Shown: in pieces, positions 8,599-15,961 of the stretch
How the letters are laid out: every line of letters starts with the position of its first letter
How positions within the stretch are numbered: the first letter of the stretch is position 1
Assembly (NCBI GenBank): GCA_963780135.1
Contig: CAWAAR010000001.1
Location: 124,001 to 188,000 of the forward strand
Length of the DNA: 64,000 nucleotides
Direction of reading: 5' to 3'
From: Clostridium_AM sp963780135
GTDB taxonomy: Bacteria > Bacillota > Clostridia > Clostridiales > Clostridiaceae
Translations under genes and position numbers: made by a program
Notes under the pieces: generated by a model
The model's database searches: none
The model's input: the letters and a program-made list of their open reading frames with translations, nothing else
What the model was told of the DNA's origin: nothing

Positions 8599-9348
8599 CT
8601 ATTTTACTTTATCTTCAGATATTTTAACCCTCACTGCTCCATTATCAAAAAATCCATGTCTTCCACCTTCTCTAATCAAGTTCCATACCCTATTACGCTC
8701 TGTAACTACAGTACCTGCAAGCATATTAATTCCATACTTATATAAGCATTTAGTCATAGGTGTACTAGGTCCTACAATAGTAACATAGGCATTTTTACTA
8801 AGCTGAAGAAGCCTTGGTAATGTTTTATTTATTAAAGTAGTTCCTGTTATAAACACAAATTCCTGCTCAGGCAATAAATACTCACAAGATGGATCTGGAA
8901 AATCTCCCTCTTGTGGAATTCTTTCGAGTATAGAAATCTTACATATTTCAGCCAGAGGTTCCAAATCTGGAAAATGACCTATAACAGCTACCTTTTTACC
9001 TTTTATTCTATCTTTCATATATTCAAAATCATTAATTTTTTGTTGTTCATTCATATTAATGCCACTAAGCATTTCAATATTACAAGGCGTATTAATTACA
9101 GAATTAATAGCTGCTAATCCCAAAGCCGCCTCATAATTATCCCAAGATTTTATAAGTTTTGCTGCTTCATAGACTTTCATCCCAACCACATTACCTGCCA
9201 CCTGCAAATAAGAATTTCCTTCTTTAGGCGTCATTGCCATACCCGTGCCAACAGATTCTACTAAAAACCAGTTTAATCCTGCTACGAAATCCTTTATAAC
9301 TAAATCTTTAGGTATTAATTCTATTAACTCATCATAAATTTCCCACAT
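8599..9348 (-). CDS. DUF364/DUF4213 protein (putative metal-chelation related)
   Basis: This 249-aa cytosolic protein has an N-terminal DUF4213-type domain (SVGTGMAMTP at residues 32-41) and a C-terminal Rossmann-like DUF364 domain (VAVIGHFP at 120-127). Members of this family are annotated as possible heavy-metal chelators or metallophore-related enzymes; no reaction is established. It lies 51 bp downstream of the radical SAM gene on the same strand, behind a ModE-type operator, and next to a FecBCD-type transporter. I infer a role in making or handling a metal-binding small molecule or in Mo/W homeostasis. The GGGGTG ribosome site is 7 bp from ATG. Confidence 0.85.
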   Translation of the reverse strand: MWEIYDELIELIPKDLVIKDFVAGLNWFLVESVGTGMAMTPKEGNSYLQVAGNVVGMKVYEAAKLIKSWDNYEAALGLAAINSVINTPCNIEMLSGINMNEQQKINDFEYMKDRIKGKKVAVIGHFPDLEPLAEICKISILERIPQEGDFPDPSCEYLLPEQEFVFITGTTLINKTLPRLLQLSKNAYVTIVGPSTPMTKCLYKYGINMLAGTVVTERNRVWNLIREGGRHGFFDNGAVRVKISEDKVK

Positions 9349-9399
9349 AATTTTACACCCCTATAATTTATTTTGTATTAATAAGTTATATTATCTTCT

Positions 9400-10242
9400 T
9401 TAGGCTTTTTTATTGCTGTTTTTAGGAAAAATGTAAAACCCATTACTTCCACCTAAAATGCCATATCCAGAATAAAAACCTTCAGTACTATCAGAAAATA
9501 AATCTGGCTTTTTCATATAATTTCTAGCCACTGCCATTACTTTTGCCCATTTAAAAGGATTTGCTGGATTATCCTTCATCATGTGAGTATTGATAACTGG
9601 AGTAAATGGAAGTATAGATAGCGAATCTACATCCATGTTTTTCAGTATTTCTAGTCCCTCTCCAACATCTTCTTCTGTTTCCCCAAATCCCACTAAAAAA
9701 CCGCTCCATGTTTTTAAACCAAATTCTTTAGCTGTTTTCAAAGCATATAGACGATCCTCTAAGGTATCTCCTCCAGGTCTAAATTTTTTATATATTTTTT
9801 CATTTGGAGATTCCAAGCTGCATATGTATCCGTCCATACCTGATTCTTTTAAGTTTTTAATACTTTCTTTATCAACAGCTCCAAAAAGTCCATACACTTC
9901 CATATTAGAATTTTCTTTAACTGCTTGTACATAATCATAGTAATAATGTGGTACCTTGTACCCCATCCAACCTGAAGCCATAAAAACCCTATCCACACCT
10001 GCTTCAACAAGCACTTTCGTACGTACTTTTATATCTTCCAAAGTCCTTTTTCCACAAAAATTAGCATGCATTGTTCTAAAACTTTGCCATTTACAATGTC
10101 TGCAAACTGGTGTTGTGGTACAAAAATTATTAATTAAATTTGGAGAGCAATAAATCTTCTTTTTAGTTTTAGCTATTTCCTGTGCTCTATTAAACAATTC
10201 ATCATTTTCTAACTTAAATAACTCTTTTAAAACATCTTTCAT
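9400..10242 (-). CDS. radical SAM enzyme, HmdB/BioB-like, with CX5CX2C motif
   Basis: This is a 280-aa radical SAM TIM-barrel protein. The Fe-S motif is C41-x5-C47-x2-C50 (FCTTTPVCRHCKW) instead of the usual CX3CX2C. HmdB, which acts in FeGP-cofactor (pyridinol) biosynthesis in methanogens, is known for the same CX5CX2C spacing, and the whole sequence has the BioB/HydE/HmdB look (GFLVGFGET, VFMASGW, ESPNEKIYKKFRPGGDT). No [Fe]-hydrogenase gene is in the window. The adjacent DUF364 gene, the FecBCD transporter and the ModE box upstream suggest synthesis of a metal-binding cofactor or metallophore. A TTG at 10248 is possible, but GGGAAG with 6-bp spacing selects the ATG at 10242. Confidence 0.85.
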   Translation of the reverse strand: MKDVLKELFKLENDELFNRAQEIAKTKKKIYCSPNLINNFCTTTPVCRHCKWQSFRTMHANFCGKRTLEDIKVRTKVLVEAGVDRVFMASGWMGYKVPHYYYDYVQAVKENSNMEVYGLFGAVDKESIKNLKESGMDGYICSLESPNEKIYKKFRPGGDTLEDRLYALKTAKEFGLKTWSGFLVGFGETEEDVGEGLEILKNMDVDSLSILPFTPVINTHMMKDNPANPFKWAKVMAVARNYMKKPDLFSDSTEGFYSGYGILGGSNGFYIFPKNSNKKA

Positions 10243-10327
10243 TTTCAACTTCCCTTCTCTAATTTGAAAAACTTATATTTAACAATTTATTTCATAAATT
10301 CAAAGTCAATATTAAAATAAATTACAA

Positions 10328-10355
10328 ATCGTTATACTATTGCAAGCATAACGAT
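10328..10355. promoter_or_regulatory. ModE-type operator upstream of the radical SAM / DUF364 genes
   Basis: ATCGTTAT (10328-10335), 12 bp, and ATAACGAT (10348-10355) form a perfect 8-bp inverted repeat. The core CGTTAT-N12-ATAACG has the architecture I recall for the E. coli modA operator bound by ModE. It lies 85 bp upstream of the radical SAM start and recurs at 13996-14019. Confidence 0.7.
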
Positions 10356-10374
10356 CTGCACTACTTTTGTTATT

Positions 10375-11406
10375 TTATTCTAAAGTCCCACCAAGTTTTG
10401 TATAAGTCGTTCCATAAAATTTTTGATAAAAATCATCTACTTCTTTTGTTATATTTGTATCTTTAAATGCTTCAGGATTTGTTTTTGTGCTTAACCACAT
10501 TATTCCTAAAATTGTTTGTGGAGAAGGCATGTCCCAAGAACTCATTTTTGAAGGCATTAAATAAACTTTTTTATTTTTTATAGCATTTATATCTTTCAAG
10601 CTATCATTACTTAGTACATCTTGTGGATTTACTCCAGAATATTGTGTAAGAATTATTATATCAGGATTCCAGCTAATTAACTGTTCTGCGGATACTTCAC
10701 TCCACTTAGCACTTCCACTTAAAGAACCTGCTACATTTATTCCTCCACTTAACTCAATCAACGAATTTTGAAACATATTTTTTCCTGGAGTTAAATACAT
10801 GCTTCCACCTGCCATATACACTTTAGGCTTGTTTTTTTGATCTACAGCTTTAAGTTTATTATTAATAGAATCCAAATTTTTTGTGTAGTAATTCATAAAT
10901 TCTTCTGATTCCTTTTCTTTACCAGTAACTATTCCTAAATTTTTCACAGTAGATTTTAATTCATCAAGGTTTTCTGCACTTACAACAAAAACTTTAATAT
11001 TAGATTTTTCAAGGTTTTGTACTATTTGTTTACTTTTTTTAGATAAGATAACAAGATCCGGTTTAGCAGCTATTACTTGTTCAACATTTACCTCGTTACT
11101 AATAGCTGATTTACTTGCACCTGCTTTTGGTGAGGACGCTAATGGATTTTCCACAACCTTTCCATCTGCTCCTAAAATACCTTTTTGTTTTCCTATAGTA
11201 CATAGTATTTGCGATGCTATAGGATAATTAGTTAATATCTTTTCAGCAGGCTTAGCCAACTCTACTTTTCTCCCTAATCCATCAGTAACAGTAATTTTTT
11301 TGTTACTATCTGCAGTAGCTGTACTTGTAGAAGTTGTGCTTTTTCCACAAGCCCCAAAAGTACATACTATTAACAATAGTATTAAAATTTTAGATATTTT
11401 TTTCAT
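10375..11406 (-). CDS. FecB/BtuF-type ABC substrate-binding lipoprotein (first copy)
   Basis: This 343-aa periplasmic-binding-protein family lipoprotein has a lipobox ending at Cys20 (CTFGAC) after a basic N-terminus and hydrophobic core. The mature protein begins with a Ser/Thr-rich linker and then the type III (helical-backbone) PBP fold, seen as ITVTDGLGRKVELAKPAEKILTNYP and later VEQVIAAKPDLVILS. Family substrates are chelated iron, cobalamin, heme and, in MolA/MolBC systems, molybdate or tungstate. It is the last gene of the operon permease-ATPase-NTPase-SBP. The ModE boxes make an oxyanion or metal-chelate ligand likely (inference). Confidence 0.9.
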   Translation of the reverse strand: MKKISKILILLLIVCTFGACGKSTTSTSTATADSNKKITVTDGLGRKVELAKPAEKILTNYPIASQILCTIGKQKGILGADGKVVENPLASSPKAGASKSAISNEVNVEQVIAAKPDLVILSKKSKQIVQNLEKSNIKVFVVSAENLDELKSTVKNLGIVTGKEKESEEFMNYYTKNLDSINNKLKAVDQKNKPKVYMAGGSMYLTPGKNMFQNSLIELSGGINVAGSLSGSAKWSEVSAEQLISWNPDIIILTQYSGVNPQDVLSNDSLKDINAIKNKKVYLMPSKMSSWDMPSPQTILGIMWLSTKTNPEAFKDTNITKEVDDFYQKFYGTTYTKLGGTLE

Positions 11407-11465
11407 TTTTTGCTCCCCCTCATATAATTTTTAATATTTATGCTTTTAAATTTTTTATAATCAAA

Positions 11466-12008
11466 TTAACTTTGAACTGTCAACGTTTTCTTCAACTTTA
11501 CATTACTATTTTGTAAAATATGAAGAATTTTATCTTCCATAAAATCTCTATTATTTTCATCAATTCTAATTACTTGTACATCTTGCCGCTTAGCTATTTC
11601 CTGTACAAAATTTCCATTGCACTCCTTTAATACGCCTATAACAGGCTTGTCACTATTAAGTATTTTAAAAATGGTATCTTTGAATAGTGGAACACTTTCC
11701 TCCATAAATCCTAATTCATCAAGTACTATTAACTCTCTATTACATAAGCTTTTTAATAATATTTCCTCAGAAATAACATTAAAAATATTTGTATCTGTAT
11801 ATAATACATCTTTTTTTATGTCGTAAATTCCAACACTATAACTATCTTCCAAATTATAAAGTGAAATAACTTTAAAGTTTTTTGTTTCCTCTGTAAACTC
11901 TTTTTCTTGAATAAAGCCACCTATAGAACAATCTACATTTTTAATAATTTTTTTTAGTAATGTAGATTTTCCTATTCCTTTTTCACCAGTAAAAAAAATT
12001 TTTTTCAT
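11466..12008 (-). CDS. THEP1-like nucleoside-triphosphatase
   Basis: This 180-aa P-loop protein has Walker A GEKGIGKST (residues 8-16), Walker B LIVLDELGFME (about 92-102) and a family-typical GVLKE. It matches the nucleoside-triphosphatase THEP1 / NTPase_1 fold by layout and size. It sits between the transporter ATPase and the binding-protein gene on the same strand. Such NTPases recur in metal-transport and cofactor loci, but no in vivo role is established. Here a chaperone-like or cofactor-loading role for the Mo/W system is a guess. Confidence 0.75.
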   Translation of the reverse strand: MKKIFFTGEKGIGKSTLLKKIIKNVDCSIGGFIQEKEFTEETKNFKVISLYNLEDSYSVGIYDIKKDVLYTDTNIFNVISEEILLKSLCNRELIVLDELGFMEESVPLFKDTIFKILNSDKPVIGVLKECNGNFVQEIAKRQDVQVIRIDENNRDFMEDKILHILQNSNVKLKKTLTVQS

Positions 12009-12066
12009 AATGTGACACTGTCCTTTCCTTTGCTAAAATCTTAATACCCTTGTATATTATTTCAAC

Positions 12067-12849
12067 TCAATTGATCATAGGAATACAAGCTTTTACCTTG
12101 TCGCCATTGGAGTTGACTGTGCTTATTATTTTTACATTAATGCCATATGCTTCTTTAAGATTATCTTCTGTCACAACCTCATCTACATTACCTACTGTAA
12201 ATACATTATTTCTTTGCATAAAGGCTACTTTCGTAGAACATAGAAAAGCATGGTTGGGAAAATGTGAGGTCATTACAATTGCTAGTCCTTTTTCAGAAAG
12301 CTTATTTATCTGTTCTAACACTCTAATCTGATTTCCAAAATCCAAATTAGAAGTTGGTTCATCCATTATAAGTATTTTGGGTTGCTGAGCAAGAGCTCTA
12401 GCAATTAAAACCATTTGCCTTTCCCCACCACTTATTTCTGTATATATCTTATCCCTTAAATAGGATATTTTTAAGGTATCTATAGCTTCCTCTGCAATAT
12501 CCGTATCCTCTTTAGTAGGCGAAGAAAACATTGAAAGATGAGCAGTTCTTCCCATCAATACCACATCAAAAACTTTAAAAGGAAAAGGGGGCGTATGCGA
12601 CTGAGGTACATAGCCAATAGCTTTAGCTAATTGCTTTCTAGACCAATTATGTATATCTTGTCCATCTAAAAGTATTTGCCCACCTTTTAACTTTAAAAGT
12701 CCTAATATAGTCTTAAAAAAAGTTGTTTTACCTACACCATTAGGTCCAAGTAAACATAATATTTCTCCTGAACTTACATTCATAGATATATCTTTTACTA
12801 TATCTTTTCTACCATACCCACAAACTGCATTTCTGACTTCTAGTTTCAT
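12067..12849 (-). CDS. FecE/BtuD-type ABC transporter ATP-binding protein
   Basis: This 260-aa nucleotide-binding subunit has Walker A GPNGVGKTT (residues 35-43), Q-loop YVPQSHTPPFPFKV, signature SGGERQM and Walker B ILIMDEPTSNLD, then the switch His in MTSHFPNHA. The PPFPFKVFDVVLMGR stretch is typical of the iron-chelate/B12/molybdate class. The ATG at 12849 overlaps the permease stop (ATGA), indicating translational coupling; an ATG two codons upstream sits too close to the GGAGAGG site. Confidence 0.93.
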   Translation of the reverse strand: MKLEVRNAVCGYGRKDIVKDISMNVSSGEILCLLGPNGVGKTTFFKTILGLLKLKGGQILLDGQDIHNWSRKQLAKAIGYVPQSHTPPFPFKVFDVVLMGRTAHLSMFSSPTKEDTDIAEEAIDTLKISYLRDKIYTEISGGERQMVLIARALAQQPKILIMDEPTSNLDFGNQIRVLEQINKLSEKGLAIVMTSHFPNHAFLCSTKVAFMQRNNVFTVGNVDEVVTEDNLKEAYGINVKIISTVNSNGDKVKACIPMIN

Positions 12850-13931
12850 ATCCATCCTCTCCTTCCTTTAATTAGAAGATAAATGAAAAAAGGTGCTCCA
12901 ATTAATGATGTTAAAATTCCTAAAGGAATTTCTATAGAAAATGCGCATCTAGCTATATCATCAACTAATAAAAGGAAAGTACCTCCAATAAGTAATGAGC
13001 TAGGCAATAATACTTTGAAATTGGGTCCCACTATCATTCTAGCTATATGAGGTATTACAAGTCCTACCCATCCAATCATTCCACTAATTGACACAGCTGC
13101 AGCTGTAATTAAAGTTGAGCAGAGTATAATAATCACTCTTAACCTTGAAGTATCAATACCTAAAGACTTAGCTTCTTCATCTCCAAATGAAAGAACATTA
13201 AACTTCCATCTTAATAAAATCAATGGTATAATTCCAATAATCATTGGTATCAATAACATTTTGATGTCTTTCATAGTAACAGAAGATAATCCTCCCATAA
13301 GATAAAAAGTTATAAGTGGAAGTTTTTCATATGGATCTGCCACATATTTTGTAATTGAAATAAAAGATGTAAACAAAGCTGCAACAACCATACCTGTAAG
13401 CACAAGTACTAATGTAGCATTATTGCCTCTGGTTATTATGCTGCTTATTGAATATGTTATTATTACTGCTGCAAGTCCAAATAAAAATGCTGAAATTTGT
13501 ATTCCTAATCCATTAAAGGACAAAAGGATTCCAAATGCTGCACCAAATCCTGCACCAGCAGAAGCTCCAAGTATGTCTGGAGACACCATTGGGTTTTTAA
13601 ATAGTCCCTGATATGTAGCTCCTGACACAGATAATGCCGCTCCAACCATTAAAGCCGATAGAATTCTAGGAGCCCTGACATTGAAAAGTACTGTTTCAAT
13701 AGTATTAGATTGTGCTATATCATGTCTAAAAACCTTCGATGATACTACATCAAAAAATTGTGGCAAGGATATTGAATATCGTCCAATAGTTAATGAAATT
13801 AGAATAGCCACTATAGGCAAAATAGCTATAACAATCATGAGATAAGTTGTTTTTCTCTCTTCTAATTTTCTTTTATAATCTTCTGATTCTAAATTTTCTG
13901 AGGACTCAGTTAACGTTAATGGTTCTGCCAT
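12846..13931 (-). CDS. FecCD-family ABC transporter permease
   Basis: This 361-aa permease of the BtuC/FhuB/MolB family has ten predicted transmembrane helices after a 30-residue charged N-terminus. Family motifs are visible: RAPRILSALMVGAALSVSGATYQGLFKNP, GASAGAGFGA and GLVIPHIARMIVGP. The protein dimerises to form the channel with the downstream ATPase. It is the first gene of the operon. Its promoter (TTGCAA-N16-TATACT) is overlapped by a ModE-type operator, and it diverges from a second binding-protein gene. Confidence 0.94.
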   Translation of the reverse strand: MAEPLTLTESSENLESEDYKRKLEERKTTYLMIVIAILPIVAILISLTIGRYSISLPQFFDVVSSKVFRHDIAQSNTIETVLFNVRAPRILSALMVGAALSVSGATYQGLFKNPMVSPDILGASAGAGFGAAFGILLSFNGLGIQISAFLFGLAAVIITYSISSIITRGNNATLVLVLTGMVVAALFTSFISITKYVADPYEKLPLITFYLMGGLSSVTMKDIKMLLIPMIIGIIPLILLRWKFNVLSFGDEEAKSLGIDTSRLRVIIILCSTLITAAAVSISGMIGWVGLVIPHIARMIVGPNFKVLLPSSLLIGGTFLLLVDDIARCAFSIEIPLGILTSLIGAPFFIYLLIKGRRGWI

Positions 13932-13995
13932 ATGCTTTTCCTCCTTTTCAATTGTTTTTGTAATTCATTAAATAAAATGTAGATTTAACATAATA

Positions 13996-14038
13996 CGTTA
14001 TGTTATTATAAGTATAACGCATTATTATGCTATTGCAA
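13996..14038 (-). promoter_or_regulatory. promoter of the FecCD operon overlapped by a ModE-type operator
   Basis: CGTTAT (13996-14001), 12 bp, and ATAACG (14014-14019) match the site at 10328-10355 in both half-sites and spacing. On the minus strand TTGCAA (14038-14033), 16 bp and TATACT (14016-14011) form a promoter whose -10 lies inside the operator, a layout fitting repression. The same interval is the only upstream region of the divergent binding-protein gene at 14121. Confidence 0.7.
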
Positions 14039-14120
14039 CCACAATTTTCTTACTATTGGGACATGTTCCATAAATCTTTTAAACACATGATCAATTTTTT
14101 TAAAAAGGATGTGTTAATTT

Positions 14121-15209
14121 ATGAAAAAAAGCCTAAGATGTATGTTCATCACTATTTTTGCAGTTATTTTTTTATTGGTTGGCTGCAGTAGTAGTGAAAC
14201 ATCGAAAAAAACAGATGATAAAAATCAGCAAACAAAAACAATTACTGATGCTGCTGGAAAAAAAGTAACCATACCTTCAAACATTAAAAAAATAGGAGAT
14301 TCTTGGCAAGCTCACAATGAAGTTTTATGTATTTTAGGTGGCGGAGATAAAATTGTTTCAACTATTCTTACAGCCAAAGGAAGACCGTGGTTGTACAAAG
14401 TAAATCCTCAAATGAACAATGCAGTTACATCATTTACTGCAGATTCTGTTAATTCAGAAGAACTTGTAAAAGCAAAACCTGATATCGTATTCATGCCTTT
14501 AAATGACAAAAGTGCAAATAAAGTATCCGACCTAGGCATTCCAGTTGTTCAATTGAATTTTACTGATTTTAAGAGTTTAAAAGAATGTGTTAAACTTACA
14601 GGTGATATTCTTGGAGAAGATGGAAAGAAAAAAGCAGATGCATACATATCATATTTAGATACTAAACTTAATAACATAACAAGTATAACTTCTAAAATAC
14701 CCAAAGATCAGAGACCTAAAGTCCTTCATGTAACTTCACTTTCACCACTAACTGTAGATGGCAGCAATACAATAATTAGTGCCTGGATAGACACCGCTGG
14801 AGGAGTAAATGCTGCCGCAGAAGTAAAAGGAAACAATAAGCAGGTATCTATGGAACAGATATTAAAATGGAATCCAGATATTATAATATTAAGCAGTAAT
14901 ACGTTAATGAAATTAAATAACGGCAAAAAAAATATAGATAACTTATTAAATGATCCATCATGGCAAAAAGTAAATGCAGTTAAGACATCAAAAGTATATT
15001 TTAATCCAGATGGTGCTTTTTACTGGGATAGATATAGTGCAGAAGAGGCACTTCAGATACAATGGGCTGCAAAAACTATACATCCAGATAAATTCTCTAG
15101 TATAGATATAATTAAAGAAACTAGAAATTTCTATAAGACATTTTTAAATTATGACCTTTCAGAAGAAGAAGCTAATAAAATTATTAATGATGATCCACCT
15201 GCTAATTAA
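14121..15209 (+). CDS. FecB/BtuF-type ABC substrate-binding lipoprotein (second copy)
   Basis: This 362-aa lipoprotein has a lipobox ending at Cys22 (LLVGC) and a PBP domain (TITDAAGKKVTIPSNIKKIGDSWQAHNEVL, then ELVKAKPDIVFMP and MEQILKWNPDIIILSSN). It is divergent from the permease operon and shares its ModE-controlled intergenic region. It is clearly diverged from the first binding protein at 10375. Two receptors for one permease suggests two related ligands or affinities, for example molybdate versus tungstate or a free versus chelated form (inference). Confidence 0.9.
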   Translation: MKKSLRCMFITIFAVIFLLVGCSSSETSKKTDDKNQQTKTITDAAGKKVTIPSNIKKIGDSWQAHNEVLCILGGGDKIVSTILTAKGRPWLYKVNPQMNNAVTSFTADSVNSEELVKAKPDIVFMPLNDKSANKVSDLGIPVVQLNFTDFKSLKECVKLTGDILGEDGKKKADAYISYLDTKLNNITSITSKIPKDQRPKVLHVTSLSPLTVDGSNTIISAWIDTAGGVNAAAEVKGNNKQVSMEQILKWNPDIIILSSNTLMKLNNGKKNIDNLLNDPSWQKVNAVKTSKVYFNPDGAFYWDRYSAEEALQIQWAAKTIHPDKFSSIDIIKETRNFYKTFLNYDLSEEEANKIINDDPPAN

Positions 15210-15240
15210 AGTATATGGAATGAAACTTTTTGAAGTTAAT

Positions 15241-15271
15241 AAAAGCTGAAAGATTTAACCTTTCAGCTTTT
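15241..15271. terminator. bidirectional terminator between convergent genes
   Basis: A perfect 12-bp stem AAAAGCTGAAAG / CTTTCAGCTTTT has a 7-nt loop. An outer ATGAAACT/AGTTTCAT pair (about 15220-15279) encloses it. It serves the binding-protein gene and the convergent spore operon. Confidence 0.85.
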
Positions 15272-15284
15272 AGTTTCATAATTA

Positions 15285-15488
15285 TTATTGCTTATATTGA
15301 GGTTCCTGCTGCTGAATATATTCCTGTCTTCCTTTTAAAACATCAAGAGCAATGTCAAGATTTTCTGCTATTTGCTTAAAATCTTGTTTTGCACTTTCAT
15401 CTTCAGTTTCTAAAGCAAAAGTTTTCATTGTAGCTGCTGCACTTTGCATTCCTGCAATTGCTTGCTGCATTTGAGTTCCTACTGTCAT
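15285..15488 (-). CDS. DUF1657 small spore-operon protein
   Basis: This 67-aa, Gln/Ala-rich helical protein ends in EPQYKQ, the usual DUF1657 tail. DUF1657 genes flank accessory spoVA operons in Bacilli and Clostridia; the function is unknown, and a small spore-associated structural protein is likely. A longer frame opens six codons upstream at 15506, but AAGGGTG (about 15494-15500) is spaced for the ATG at 15488 (MTVGTQMQQA). It is the last gene of the spoVA operon; a second, frameshifted DUF1657 gene opens the same operon at 18540. Confidence 0.88.
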   Translation of the reverse strand: MTVGTQMQQAIAGMQSAAATMKTFALETEDESAKQDFKQIAENLDIALDVLKGRQEYIQQQEPQYKQ

Positions 15489-15520
15489 TTTATCACCCTT
15501 CCTCATTTAGTAACAAGAAA

Positions 15521-15568
15521 TTAGAAATTTGTTACTTGTTTTTGTTTACTGATTAAATTAATTACCAT
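15521..15568 (-). other. perfect Shine-Dalgarno with only a 15-codon frame
   Basis: AAGGAGGTGAT (15577-15567) is fully complementary to the 16S rRNA tail, yet the only following frame is a 15-codon ATG frame (15568-15521) whose ATG is too close to the site. An inverted repeat AGTAACAA/TTGTTACT (15509-15536) follows. It may be a remnant, a leader peptide, or a ribosome-binding element that stabilises the mRNA ahead of the DUF1657 gene. Confidence 0.3.
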
Positions 15569-15590
15569 CACCTCCTTAACAATATATCTT

Positions 15591-15944
15591 CTAGCCTTTA
15601 GGCTTAAATATCAATGCTCCCAAAAATCCAAATATAATTGCTGCAGAAATACCTGCACTAGTGATTTCAAAGGTTCCAGTAAGTACTCCAATTAATCCAT
15701 CTCTTTCTGCTTCCATAATGGCACCCTTTACTAATGCATTTCCAAAGCTTATTATAGGCACAGAAGCACCTGCCCCTGCAAATTTAATTAATGGATCATA
15801 TAATCCTAAACCTCCTAATATCGCTCCTACCACCACCAATGTAGTTGTAGTATGTGCGGGAGTAAGTTTAAGCACATCCATCATAAGTTGACCAATTACA
15901 CATATACCACCACCCACTATAAATGCCCAAATAAACTTTTCCAT
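15591..15944 (-). CDS. spoVAE: stage V sporulation protein AE (SpoVAEb type)
   Basis: This 117-aa membrane protein has several hydrophobic segments (WAFIVGGGICVIGQLMMD, TLVVVGAILGGLGLYDP, SAAIIFGFLGALIF) and the SpoVAE-type GAGASVPIISFGNALVKGAI motif. SpoVA proteins form the inner-membrane channel for dipicolinic acid in spores. The first seven codons of the longest frame overlap spoVAD; GAAGGGTG is spaced for the ATG at 15944, so that start was chosen. It is translated from the operon DUF1657*-DUF421-spoVAC-AD-AE-DUF1657. Confidence 0.92.
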   Translation of the reverse strand: MEKFIWAFIVGGGICVIGQLMMDVLKLTPAHTTTTLVVVGAILGGLGLYDPLIKFAGAGASVPIISFGNALVKGAIMEAERDGLIGVLTGTFEITSAGISAAIIFGFLGALIFKPKG

Positions 15945-15961
15945 ATCATTCACCCTTCTTC

